In this document: positions 55,120 to 62,678 of the stretch, one piece after another | How positions within the stretch are numbered: the first letter of the stretch is position 1 | Layout of the letters: each line of letters starts with the position of its first letter | Assembly (NCBI GenBank): GCA_030950185.1 | Contig: JAUZRU010000009.1 | Span: forward strand, 1-64,000 | Length of the DNA: 64,000 nucleotides | Direction: 5' to 3' | Source of the DNA: Paracoccaceae bacterium | GTDB taxonomy: Bacteria; Pseudomonadota; Alphaproteobacteria; Rhodobacterales; Rhodobacteraceae | Position numbers and translations under genes: made by a program | The notes under the pieces: generated by a model | Told to the model about the DNA's origin: nothing | The model's database searches: none | What the model saw: only the letters and a program-made list of their open reading frames with translations

Positions 55120-56337
55120 ATGATCTCAGCCCGCCAGCCTGCCCGTTTCGCCCTGCTTGGGGCGGCTCTTGCGCTGCTTTCTCTCGATCCTGCCGCGCTG
55201 CGGGCCCAGACCGGACCGACCGAAAGCGTCAGCACGATCTACGGGATCGTTGTTGACCCCGCCAGCAATGGCGACAAGGTGCTGATCGCCACCGAATACG
55301 GGCTGCTGCGTTCGCGTCCTGACGGCATGTCGGAACTGGTGCCCAGCCTTGACGCCGCGGTTGTCGCGCTGACCGCCGACCCGAAGGATCCCCGACATCT
55401 GTATGCATCGGGCGTTGACGGCAAGGGCAAGCCGATCGGGTTGATGGAAAGCCCGGATGGGGCTGCCACCTGGTCACCCGTAAACCGGGAAAACCCCGCG
55501 GCACTGGGATCCCTGGCCATAAGCCGCGCTGATCCCGGCCTGATGGTGGGGCTGGCAAAATCGGTGATGTTCAGCAGGGACAAGGGCAAGACCTGGCAGG
55601 CAACCGCCTCGACGCCGGAAAAGACCTTTACGGTGGTTCCCTCGCCCACCGACACGCAGACCGTCTTTGCCGGCACCATGACCGGGCTGATGGTCACCCA
55701 TGACGGCGGCCAGAGCTGGGCCAATGCCGGGGCGGGAGACAAGCCCACAACGATGGTCGCCACGCTTGCCGATGGCACCGTCCTGACCTTTGTCTTCGGC
55801 AAGGGGTTGATGAAGGCAAGGGAACCCGACCTGAAATGGGAAATCCTGTCTGACGGGTTTGCCGACCGCTATATCGTTGATATCGTGCAGGATCCCCGGC
55901 GCCCGGAAAACCTGTTTGCCACGATGGATACCGGTGCCATATTGACAAGCCGCAACAGCGGCAAGAGCTGGATCAGCTTTGAAGGCAGCGACAAGGCCAC
56001 GCCTGAACGCATCGCCCGTGGGGAAGCCCTTTTCAAGAAGAATTGCCAAGCCTGCCACGGCAAAAAGGGTATCGGCGAGGCCCCCGGCGATCCCGGCGCC
56101 AAGGACGAGTATGGCTTCAAGGCGCCGGCGCTCAATGACGACATGCATGCGTGGCATCACGACGACAAGGGCATCATGGCCACCATCAGCAAGGGCTCGC
56201 CCCGCAACAAGCGTATGGTCGCCTTCAGCAAGACATTGTCGGACACGGACATCGAAGATCTGGTCGCCTATATCAAGAGCCTCTGGTCCATCCGCTCGCT
56301 TGCCTGTCAGGGCGCGCGCCACATGAAGTGCATGTAA
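55120..56337 (+). CDS. Exported beta-propeller (BNR/VPS10-like) protein with C-terminal cytochrome c domain
   Basis: A 405-residue periplasmic protein. AGAGGAG stands nine bases before ATG 55120, and a signal peptide covers about 1-30. Residues 35-295 carry BNR-like repeats (SPDGAATWSP, SRDKGKTWQA, THDGGQSWAN, SRNSGKSWIS), as in sortilin/glycosidase propellers. The C-terminal part is class I cytochrome c: CQACH at 309-313 as heme site and Met366 as probable sixth ligand. Such a fusion suggests electron transfer coupled to a periplasmic substrate; partner and substrate are unknown. It is convergent with the DMT gene, four bases apart. Confidence 0.88.
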   Translation: MISARQPARFALLGAALALLSLDPAALRAQTGPTESVSTIYGIVVDPASNGDKVLIATEYGLLRSRPDGMSELVPSLDAAVVALTADPKDPRHLYASGVDGKGKPIGLMESPDGAATWSPVNRENPAALGSLAISRADPGLMVGLAKSVMFSRDKGKTWQATASTPEKTFTVVPSPTDTQTVFAGTMTGLMVTHDGGQSWANAGAGDKPTTMVATLADGTVLTFVFGKGLMKAREPDLKWEILSDGFADRYIVDIVQDPRRPENLFATMDTGAILTSRNSGKSWISFEGSDKATPERIARGEALFKKNCQACHGKKGIGEAPGDPGAKDEYGFKAPALNDDMHAWHHDDKGIMATISKGSPRNKRMVAFSKTLSDTDIEDLVAYIKSLWSIRSLACQGARHMKCM

Positions 56338-56341
56338 GGCC

Positions 56342-57178
56342 CTACAAGCGGATCATCACGACCCCGGCAAGGATCAGCAGCGCTGCCATGACCTTGCCGG
56401 TGTCGGGTCTTTCACGCAGCAAGACCACACCCAGCAGCACCGCGAACAGAACCGAGGTTTCGCGCAGCGCGGCGACAAGGGCGATCGGGGCATGGCCCAT
56501 CGCCCACACGACGATGGCATAGGCTCCATATGAGGCCGCCCCTGCCACGACCCCCGCGCCCAGCGCCTTGGGGTTGCGACTGACAGCACCCCCGCCCCGG
56601 TGCCACAGCGCCCAGCAGGCAAACAGCATCCCGTCCAGAAAGAACATCCACGCCACGAATTGCCCGGGCTGGCCAGAAATACGCGCGCCGTGACCGTCAA
56701 CAAGCGAATACCCCGCTGTCATGCAGGCCGACGCCAGCGCAAAGGGCAGCAGCGCGCGCGATTCCCCGTGGGCAAACACCCCGCGTGCCGTCAGCAGGAT
56801 ACCCCCGCCGATCAGGGCAATCGCAACCATGTCTTGCGGGGCCAGCTTTTCGCCCGGCAGCACAAAGCCAATCACCGCAACCAGCATCGGCGCGGCCCCC
56901 CGCGCAACCGGATAGACGCGCGACAGATCACCACGTTCGTAGGCGAGTGTCAGAAACGCCTTGTAGGAAGAATGAAACACCGTGCTGACCGCCAGCCATG
57001 CCCATGTTGGCGGGTCGGGCAAAGGCAGCACCAATACCACAGCCAGCCCCATGAGGCCCTGCGCACCAGACATCAGGAACATCGACTGAAGCTTGTCCCC
57101 GCCATGCTTGACCGAGGCATTCCAGGATGCATGCAGCAAGGCCGCAAACAGCACCGCGAAAAACACTCCTGCCGTCAT
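56342..57178 (-). CDS. DMT (EamA) family transporter, second copy
   Basis: A 278-residue protein with about ten predicted helices in two EamA halves. It starts FFAVLFAALLHASWNASVKHGG and has VYPVARGAAPMLVAVIGFVLPGE in the middle. It is only distantly related to the exporter at 45259-46179. ATG 57178 overlaps the stop of ogt by four bases, so it is co-expressed with a DNA-repair protein without an evident common role. Substrate unknown. Confidence 0.87.
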   Translation of the reverse strand: MTAGVFFAVLFAALLHASWNASVKHGGDKLQSMFLMSGAQGLMGLAVVLVLPLPDPPTWAWLAVSTVFHSSYKAFLTLAYERGDLSRVYPVARGAAPMLVAVIGFVLPGEKLAPQDMVAIALIGGGILLTARGVFAHGESRALLPFALASACMTAGYSLVDGHGARISGQPGQFVAWMFFLDGMLFACWALWHRGGGAVSRNPKALGAGVVAGAASYGAYAIVVWAMGHAPIALVAALRETSVLFAVLLGVVLLRERPDTGKVMAALLILAGVVMIRL

Positions 57179-57642
57179 ATCAACAGGCCGGCTGCGCCCT
57201 CATGTCGCAGAAGAAAAACCTTGGTTTCGATACCCAGCCCGCCGGAATAGCCCCCTAGACCGCTGGATCCGACCACGCGGTGACAGGGAATCAGAATCGG
57301 CACCGGGTTTGCCCCGCAGGCCCTTCCCACCGCCTGAGGCGGGGCTCCGACATATTCGCTGATCTCGCCATAGCTGCGGGTCTGGCCATAGTCGATTGCA
57401 AACATCGACTCCAGAACCGCATGAACAAAGGGCGTGGCAGGAAAGGACAAGGGAATATCAAAGCGCGTCAGACGGCCCTGGAAATAGGCCGACAACTGGG
57501 CTGACGCCTCGCGCAACAAGGGGGTGACGTGCCTGTCACCCTCGCGCCCCCACCGCAGATGCGAGATCGCGTTGTCGTCTCCGGCAACGGTCAGCCATCC
57601 AACGGGTGTATGCAAAGACAAACGGCCCAAATCTTCCTCCAT
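57175..57642 (-). CDS. ogt: Methylated-DNA--protein-cysteine methyltransferase
   Basis: Removes O6-alkyl groups from guanine by suicidal transfer to its own cysteine. The 155 residues include the RNase H-like N-terminal region and the active site PCHRVV with Cys120, preceded by the recognition region GRACGANPVPILI. No Ada regulatory domain is fused, so it is the constitutive Ogt type. Start at ATG 57642 (a GTG lies three bases upstream); no strong ribosome site. It is upstream of the DMT gene and overlaps it. Confidence 0.92.
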   Translation of the reverse strand: MEEDLGRLSLHTPVGWLTVAGDDNAISHLRWGREGDRHVTPLLREASAQLSAYFQGRLTRFDIPLSFPATPFVHAVLESMFAIDYGQTRSYGEISEYVGAPPQAVGRACGANPVPILIPCHRVVGSSGLGGYSGGLGIETKVFLLRHEGAAGLLI

Positions 57643-57699
57643 CACGGAAGAAAGACTAGGGCCGCAGATCGCAGGGATAAACCCCCGTTATCAGTCGGT

Positions 57700-58005
57700 T
57701 CAGTCCTTGCGGAAATATTTCTTTTCACGCGGCTTGCCGTCCCAGCCGGGCTTGCCGCGCGGCTTGTCATCGGGGCGGCGACTTGCATTGTCGCGATCAC
57801 CCCGGTTGCTGGGGGGCCTTTTGGCACCGCGGTCGTCTTCACGGTGCTCCCATTTCTTCAGCAGAGCGGCAGCGAACTGGTCGCGCCCGATCTTGCCTTC
57901 ATGACACCAGACACAGGAGACTGTGGAGCCGTCGGTTTCTTCAACAGCCATCCTCATCGAACCCGCGGTCAGGACAACAAGATCACCAACATTAAAACCA
58001 GACAT
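57700..58005 (-). CDS. DUF2158 domain protein with basic disordered tail
   Basis: A 101-residue protein. Its first 55 residues (FNVGDLVVLTAGSMRMAVEE, WCHEGK) belong to the DUF2158/YodC group: a small SH3-like beta fold with a Cys-His pattern. Residues 56-101 are hydrophilic, rich in Arg, Lys, Asp and Gly (RRPDDKPRGKPGWDGKPREK), a probable nucleic-acid or protein-binding disordered tail. Function unknown. It lies between ogt and module B on the same strand. Confidence 0.8.
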   Translation of the reverse strand: MSGFNVGDLVVLTAGSMRMAVEETDGSTVSCVWCHEGKIGRDQFAAALLKKWEHREDDRGAKRPPSNRGDRDNASRRPDDKPRGKPGWDGKPREKKYFRKD

Positions 58006-58205
58006 GCGTTACTACCTTCTGCAGCATTCAGGGAAAATCCCTCGGCATGCGGGTGGCTCTCTGCGCCGATCGCACGATCCCGAGGGAACACGTAACCGCA
58101 TCAGCGGCTGCGTGCTCTTACCTCGGCAGAGCAGCTTATGTAACCCCGTATTCTGTCGAAAACACTGTTGTGATGGATCAGAAAAAATACCGTCTGGTCA
58201 AGAAT

Positions 58206-58745
58206 TTACCTTCGCGAACGTTTTCTCCGGCTTTTTCCGTTGTCTCTTTCATTGCCGATATCCGAGGCCCCAGCCATCAGCTCGTCAACAAAATAGCTGA
58301 GAAGCTGATACCGCCCGGACACCCCGGCCTTGCGATAGATTGCATTGCTCTGGGCCTTGACGGTTCCTTCGGATGTGTTGCGGATCGCCGCAATTTCCTG
58401 GGTGGACAGCCCCTTGACCGCGAACCATGCGACATCGCGTTCGGCCGGAGTCAGACCCCATTCATTGAAGTGTTCGTCCAGAAGTTCGGCAAATGCCCCC
58501 GATGCTGCACGAAGCTGCGCCTCAACCCTGCGGTTGCGGGCCTGTGTCTTGACCAGGGCAATGGCGCCAAGCACCACGCCCAGCAGCAAGCCCAGCGCGG
58601 CACCGATCTCGATAAGCTCGCGATATTCCCACGGGATGGGTTTCGTGCGCAGGCCGATATAACCCGAAAGGATATCCCACACGAAAAACGAGGCGCAGAC
58701 GAGTTGCACCAGAAAGATCAGCCAGATGACCCAAGGGCGCGTCAC
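58206..58745 (-). CDS. Two-helix membrane protein with LuxR-type HTH (module B, gene 2)
   Basis: A 179-residue homologue of the protein at 7044-7547: two transmembrane helices (about 5-28 and 46-66), the shared loop IPWEYRE, AASGAFAELL, then a LuxR/GerE HTH (about 96-150: TPAERDVA, KGLSTQEIA, GTVKAQSNAIYRKAGV). It starts at GTG 58745 with GAGGG upstream. A basic tail (GKSRRKRSRR) not found in module A ends it. It lies 166 bases downstream of its secreted partner, as in module A. It is probably a membrane-bound transcription factor. Confidence 0.87.
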   Translation of the reverse strand: MTRPWVIWLIFLVQLVCASFFVWDILSGYIGLRTKPIPWEYRELIEIGAALGLLLGVVLGAIALVKTQARNRRVEAQLRAASGAFAELLDEHFNEWGLTPAERDVAWFAVKGLSTQEIAAIRNTSEGTVKAQSNAIYRKAGVSGRYQLLSYFVDELMAGASDIGNERDNGKSRRKRSRR

Positions 58746-58911
58746 GAGACCACCCTCTGATCTGCGCCCGGCATTGGGCGTGCTTCGTTCAAAGTCATTG
58801 GGGTGCCTGTCACTCCCTGCAGTGATGATATCACAACTTAGCCAGACGTTAGGTCTTTGTCATGCCTGATGCCCAGATGGGCGCGTTCCCGGCGGGCATC
58901 CGTGATGTTGT

Positions 58912-59409
58912 CTAGCCATCATGGCCATCGCCCTTGCCGCCATCGCCACCGCCATCAGAATCGCCGCCGTCAGAATCGCCGCCGTCGCCGCCACCGTCAG
59001 AATGGCCATTGTCGCCACCGCCGTTGCTGTCGCCGCTATCAGCATTTTCTTCATTGCTACCCGAAAAGGTGGTTTTTTCCTTTTCGCCGTCATCTGGATC
59101 CAGCAAACCGGTTTGCGGATTTTTTGCATTTTCCTTTTCAGACTTGGCTTTTTCCTTGTCCGATTTGATCTCTTCCCAATAGTCGCGCAGGATTTCCCCG
59201 GAATACGGGTTAAAGACCAGCTCGCGCGTGAACTTGCCGTTCGAGCCGGTGATCCTTGTGCGCCCCAGCCAGGTTCGTGTGATGGAAAGGTTACGAAAAC
59301 CCTGGCTCTTGAGCTCACTGACAAGCTTGTCCTTGACCGATGCTGCAAAAGCCGGCCCCGTGCCCACTGCCGTAGCCAACAACATGGCCATCAGATATCT
59401 GCGTTTCAT
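58912..59409 (-). CDS. Secreted PepSY-like protein with Asp-Gly-rich tail (module B, gene 1)
   Basis: A 165-residue exported protein. GGAGGG precedes ATG 59409, and the signal peptide ends near residue 22. The domain at about 24-80 matches module A's protein: SQGFRNLSI, TRTWLGRTRI, NPYSGEILRD. A charged spacer (Lys, Glu) follows, and the last 50 residues are Gly, Asp and Ser (GGGDGGDSDGG), including a short tandem of 15-base units. The acidic tail could bind calcium or stay flexible; module A's counterpart is neutral and Met-rich. Followed 166 bases later by the membrane LuxR gene. Confidence 0.83.
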   Translation of the reverse strand: MKRRYLMAMLLATAVGTGPAFAASVKDKLVSELKSQGFRNLSITRTWLGRTRITGSNGKFTRELVFNPYSGEILRDYWEEIKSDKEKAKSEKENAKNPQTGLLDPDDGEKEKTTFSGSNEENADSGDSNGGGDNGHSDGGGDGGDSDGGDSDGGGDGGKGDGHDG

Positions 59410-59797
59410 CTGTTCAGCCCTCCGGGGCTTGCTCGGGTCCCGGCTGTTCAGTTCTGACAACCGGGAAATCATTTTTCGTCGCTCGCTCGGCTGTCCGGGA
59501 AAGCGGTCTTTCCTGAACCTCCTTGACGCCGTGCCAGACGGGGCAATGCCACCAATGGGATCACCTGGCGCCTGTCACATATGCCGCCATGCAAGCCAAT
59601 CTGGGCCGATGTCGTCAATCCGGCAATCCACATCCGGGTTATCCGGCCACCCCTAACCTGATTTCATAGCGTCCTAATCTCAGGTTTAGGCGGGAATCGC
59701 GGCACACAGGACGGAACCGGAGGCGTAAAACGGCGGCCGTGAGGGCGTTCATCAAAGAAATAACCCAACATTTACAATGGTCAAGGTACCGCCCCAC
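59410..59797. other. Intergenic region between module B and trpB
   Basis: About 390 bases with no convincing gene. It must hold the promoter of module B (transcribed leftwards) and the end of the trp transcript. It contains the symmetric elements listed separately. I see no tRNA or other structured RNA and no clear intrinsic terminator after trpB. Confidence 0.6.
59655..59692 (-). promoter_or_regulatory. Paired symmetric elements upstream of module B
   Basis: CCTAATCTCAGGTTTAGG (59673-59690) has inverted CCTAA/TTAGG ends. It overlaps a wider repeat: AACCTGA (59655-59661) and TCAGGTT (59680-59686), which recalls the ACCTG...CAGGT half-sites of lux boxes but with an 18-base spacer. On the minus strand, CGCCTAAACCTGAGATT parallels the sequence upstream of module A (6342-6357). 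A binding site for a LuxR-type protein is a reasonable inference. It lies about 270 bases before the module B start. Confidence 0.45.
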
Positions 59798-61030
59798 TCA
59801 ACCACCCGTGTTGATATCGACCCCCAAGGCCTTGGCCACGGTGAAAATGTCCTTGTCGCCACGTCCGCACATGTTCATCACGATAAGATGGTCTTTTGGC
59901 AGCTCTGGCGCGATTTTCGCCACATGGGCAAGCGCATGGCTGGGTTCAAGCGCGGGAATGATTCCCTCGGTTTCGCAGCTGAGCTGAAAGGCGGCCAGCG
60001 CCTCGGCATCGGTGATCGCCACATATTCGGCGCGCCCCGTGTCGTGCAGCCAGCTGTGTTCGGGGCCGATTCCCGGATAGTCGAGCCCGGCCGAGATCGA
60101 GAACCCTTCGAGGATCTGCCCGTCATCATCCTGCAGCAGATAGGTTCGGTTGCCATGCAGCACGCCGGGGCGCCCGCCGGTCAGGCTGGCACAGTGCTGC
60201 ATCTTTTCGTCAACACCCTTGCCGCCGGCCTCGACCCCGATGATGCGCACATCCTTGTCGTCAAGGAACGGGTAGAACAGGCCCATCGCGTTCGAACCCC
60301 CACCAATCGCAGCAACCAGTGTGTCGGGAAGCCGTCCCTCGGCCTGCATGATCTGCTCGCGCACTTCCTTGCCGATGATCGACTGGAAATCGCGCACCAT
60401 CGCCGGATAGGGATGGGGGCCTGCGACCGTGCCGATGCAATAAAAGGTATCTGCGACATTGGTCACCCAGTCGCGCAGCGCGTCGTTCATCGCATCCTTG
60501 AGCGTGCCTCGCCCTGATGTGACCGGCACCACCTCGGCCCCCAGCAGGCGCATGCGAAAGACATTCGGGGCCTGACGCTCGACATCATGCGCACCCATGT
60601 AAACCACACATTGCAGGCCGAACTTGGCGCAGACGGTTGCCGTGGCCACCCCGTGCTGGCCGGCGCCAGTCTCGGCGATGATACGTTTCTTGCCCATGCG
60701 GCGCGCCAGCAGGATCTGGCCCAGCACGTTGTTGATCTTGTGCGCGCCGGTGTGGTTCAGCTCGTCGCGCTTGAGATAGATTTTGGCGCCGCCAAGACGC
60801 TGCGTCAGGCGCTCGGCGAAATAGAGCGGGCTGGGACGGCCGACATAATGCTTCCACAGGTCGTCCATCTCGGCCCAGAAACTGTCGTCGGTCTTGGCCC
60901 TTTCATATTCCTCTTCCAGCGAAAGGATCAGCGGCATCAATGTTTCGCTGACGAAACGCCCGCCGAACTTGCCGAAACGGCCCTTTTCATCGGGGCCGGC
61001 CATGAAACTGTTGAACAGGTCTTGCGGCAT
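59798..61030 (-). CDS. trpB: Tryptophan synthase beta chain
   Basis: PLP-dependent condensation of indole with serine to make tryptophan. The 410-residue protein has [15 protein letters not shown]-type site with PLP lysine K98, ETGAGQHG for indole/serine binding, and [10 protein letters not shown] for PLP phosphate. All are intact. It starts three bases after trpF. Tryptophan synthase alpha (trpA) does not follow it here, so the alpha chain gene is elsewhere, an arrangement known in Rhodobacterales. Confidence 0.97.
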   Translation of the reverse strand: MPQDLFNSFMAGPDEKGRFGKFGGRFVSETLMPLILSLEEEYERAKTDDSFWAEMDDLWKHYVGRPSPLYFAERLTQRLGGAKIYLKRDELNHTGAHKINNVLGQILLARRMGKKRIIAETGAGQHGVATATVCAKFGLQCVVYMGAHDVERQAPNVFRMRLLGAEVVPVTSGRGTLKDAMNDALRDWVTNVADTFYCIGTVAGPHPYPAMVRDFQSIIGKEVREQIMQAEGRLPDTLVAAIGGGSNAMGLFYPFLDDKDVRIIGVEAGGKGVDEKMQHCASLTGGRPGVLHGNRTYLLQDDDGQILEGFSISAGLDYPGIGPEHSWLHDTGRAEYVAITDAEALAAFQLSCETEGIIPALEPSHALAHVAKIAPELPKDHLIVMNMCGRGDKDIFTVAKALGVDINTGG

Positions 61031-61033
61031 TGG

Positions 61034-61669
61034 TCAAACTCCGTTGGCGGCTTGCAGAAACGCCGCGATCATCTTTTCATCCTTGACGCCCGGCGCGCTT
61101 TCGACGCCCGAGCTGACATCGACCTGCTGCGCACCCGTCAGGCGCACCGCCTCGGCCACGTTGTCGGGCGTCAGGCCGCCTGCCAGCATCCAGGGCACGC
61201 TCCAGCGGCGGTTTGCGATCAGGCGCCAGTCAAAGGACAGGCCGTTGCCACCGGGCAGCGTCGCGTGTTTAGGCGGCTTTGCATCGACAAGCAACTGATC
61301 GGCAACGGGGGCATATTCATCCAGTGCCGGCAGATCACCCTCGTCGGCCACCCCGACGGCCTTCATCACTGGCAGGTGGAATTTCTCGCGGATAGCGGCT
61401 ACCCGCTGCGGGGTTTCCCTGCCATGCAGCTGGAGCATGTCGATCGGCAGGGTGTCGGTCAGCGCCGACAGCAGCGCATCATCAGCGTCAACCGTAAGCG
61501 CGACCTTGCAGACCCCGGGAGGAACCTCGACCATCAGCTCGCGGGCAGTTTCGATCGACAGGTTGCGTGGCGATTTCGGGAAAAACACAAAGCCAAGATA
61601 GGCCGCCCCCAAGCGTGCCGCATAGGCAACATGCTGCTGTTGCGTCAGGCCGCAAATCTTTACCTGCAT
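61034..61669 (-). CDS. trpF: Phosphoribosylanthranilate isomerase
   Basis: Amadori isomerisation in tryptophan synthesis. It is a 211-residue TIM barrel: the N-terminal VKICGLT holds the catalytic Cys6, LQLHG and [10 protein letters not shown] form phosphate-binding loops, and VDVSSGVE carries the catalytic Asp. ATG 61669 starts the barrel directly; a GTG at 61696 overlapping the lapA stop would add nine residues and is a coupled alternative. It sits between lapA and trpB, both on the same strand. Confidence 0.96.
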   Translation of the reverse strand: MQVKICGLTQQQHVAYAARLGAAYLGFVFFPKSPRNLSIETARELMVEVPPGVCKVALTVDADDALLSALTDTLPIDMLQLHGRETPQRVAAIREKFHLPVMKAVGVADEGDLPALDEYAPVADQLLVDAKPPKHATLPGGNGLSFDWRLIANRRWSVPWMLAGGLTPDNVAEAVRLTGAQQVDVSSGVESAPGVKDEKMIAAFLQAANGV

Positions 61670-61692
61670 CGGTTCAATCCCGCCCCGGCCAC

Positions 61693-62037
61693 TCACTCAA
61701 GCAGGGCGAGAATGTCATCCCTGCCCTCGCCCGCCTTTTTGCGCAGGCCGCGCAGCTCGCGCTCCATCTGCCCAAGCTCGCGCTTGCGCTGGGCGGCTTC
61801 GGCCCGGTGACGATATTCGCGGATATATTCCAGCACGAACCCGATCAGCAGGCCAACAATGATCGCGCCCAGGATCACCATGAAAAGCGGCAGCTGGAAA
61901 CTGTTCGGAATGGGCAGAAATGTGGTGAATTCCTCGGGCACGACATGCAGCGTGACCTGCCCCCGGTTTGCCAGAGAAACGATAACAAGAAGGATCCCGA
62001 CAATCGTCAGGAAAAGGAAACGGATCATGCGCAGCAT
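61693..62037 (-). CDS. lapA: LapA family membrane protein (DUF1049)
   Basis: A 114-residue inner-membrane protein: helices at about 4-23 and 50-70, then a long charged coiled-coil ([23 protein letters not shown]). The E. coli homologue LapA works with LapB in regulating LPS synthesis through LpxC turnover; lapB is not adjacent. ATG 62037 or ATG 62028 can begin it. It lies between ihfB and trpF, the conserved order downstream of rpsA. Confidence 0.9.
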   Translation of the reverse strand: MLRMIRFLFLTIVGILLVIVSLANRGQVTLHVVPEEFTTFLPIPNSFQLPLFMVILGAIIVGLLIGFVLEYIREYRHRAEAAQRKRELGQMERELRGLRKKAGEGRDDILALLE

Positions 62038-62061
62038 TGCGGCCTCAGTCGGTTGATCGGG

Positions 62062-62343
62062 TCAGCCGCCGTTCAGACGGTCCCTCAGCAATTTGCCGGT
62101 CTTGAAGAACGGCACGTATTTTTCCTCGACCTTGACGGATTCGCCGGTGCGGGGATTGCGGCCTATTCTGGCATCCCGCTTCTTTACGGAAAAGGCGCCA
62201 AAGCCGCGCAGCTCGACCCGGTTTCCATCTGCCATGGCCTGGATGATTTCGTCAAAAATGGTGGAAACGATGCGTTCGACGTCACGTTGATACAGATGCG
62301 GATTTTCTTCGGCGATTTTCTGGACCAGCTCTGATCGTATCAT
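62062..62343 (-). CDS. ihfB: Integration host factor beta subunit
   Basis: A 93-residue DNA-bending protein of the HU/IHF family that pairs with IhfA. The beta-arm segment [20 protein letters not shown] contains the intercalating Pro, and VELRGFGAF is the typical core. [17 protein letters not shown] is characteristic of the beta subunit. GGAGG stands eight bases before the ATG. It follows rpsA after a 335-base gap holding the rpsA terminator. Confidence 0.96.
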   Translation of the reverse strand: MIRSELVQKIAEENPHLYQRDVERIVSTIFDEIIQAMADGNRVELRGFGAFSVKKRDARIGRNPRTGESVKVEEKYVPFFKTGKLLRDRLNGG

Positions 62344-62678
62344 ACGTCACACCTCCAATTATTACCCGACCCGAAAACATACAGCTGGGCCGAAACCATG
62401 GCTTCCATATAGTGGTGCAAGTTTGGCAGAAAAATCGCCACCTGGGAATAGACGCTTCTGTTACCGCGGCAGAATAACCCGCGTAAGGCCCTGTTTGCCG
62501 GTATTTTTCCCTGCCCGAGCCGCGATCTGGCAAAAATTTCGCACCCATTACCAGGGGCGAACGGATATCAGACCAGCCCACCCTCTGGGTGATTCGTATG
62601 CGCACCATGCCCCGCCAAAGGAAAACGGCCCCCGATCCGAGGGCCGTTTCCGGTATTGTTCAACAAGATCGCGCGACC
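62344..62678. other. Intergenic region between rpsA and ihfB
   Basis: About 335 bases. The end near rpsA carries its hairpin terminator (listed separately), and the rest should contain the ihfB promoter and leader, with GGAGGTGTGACGT just before the start. No convincing gene or RNA is seen. Confidence 0.6.
62623..62649 (-). terminator. Intrinsic terminator after rpsA
   Basis: Read on the minus strand, AAACGGCCC (62649-62641), a 9-base loop, and GGGCCGTTT (62631-62623) pair perfectly, and the stem runs directly into TTTTC. It lies 30 bases beyond the rpsA stop codon and separates rpsA from ihfB. Confidence 0.8.

Noticed and set aside
62460-62500. Imperfect TACCGCGG/CCCGCGTA symmetry between rpsA and ihfB
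   Set aside because: Mismatched arms and no T-run or conserved position; too weak to call an operator or terminator.
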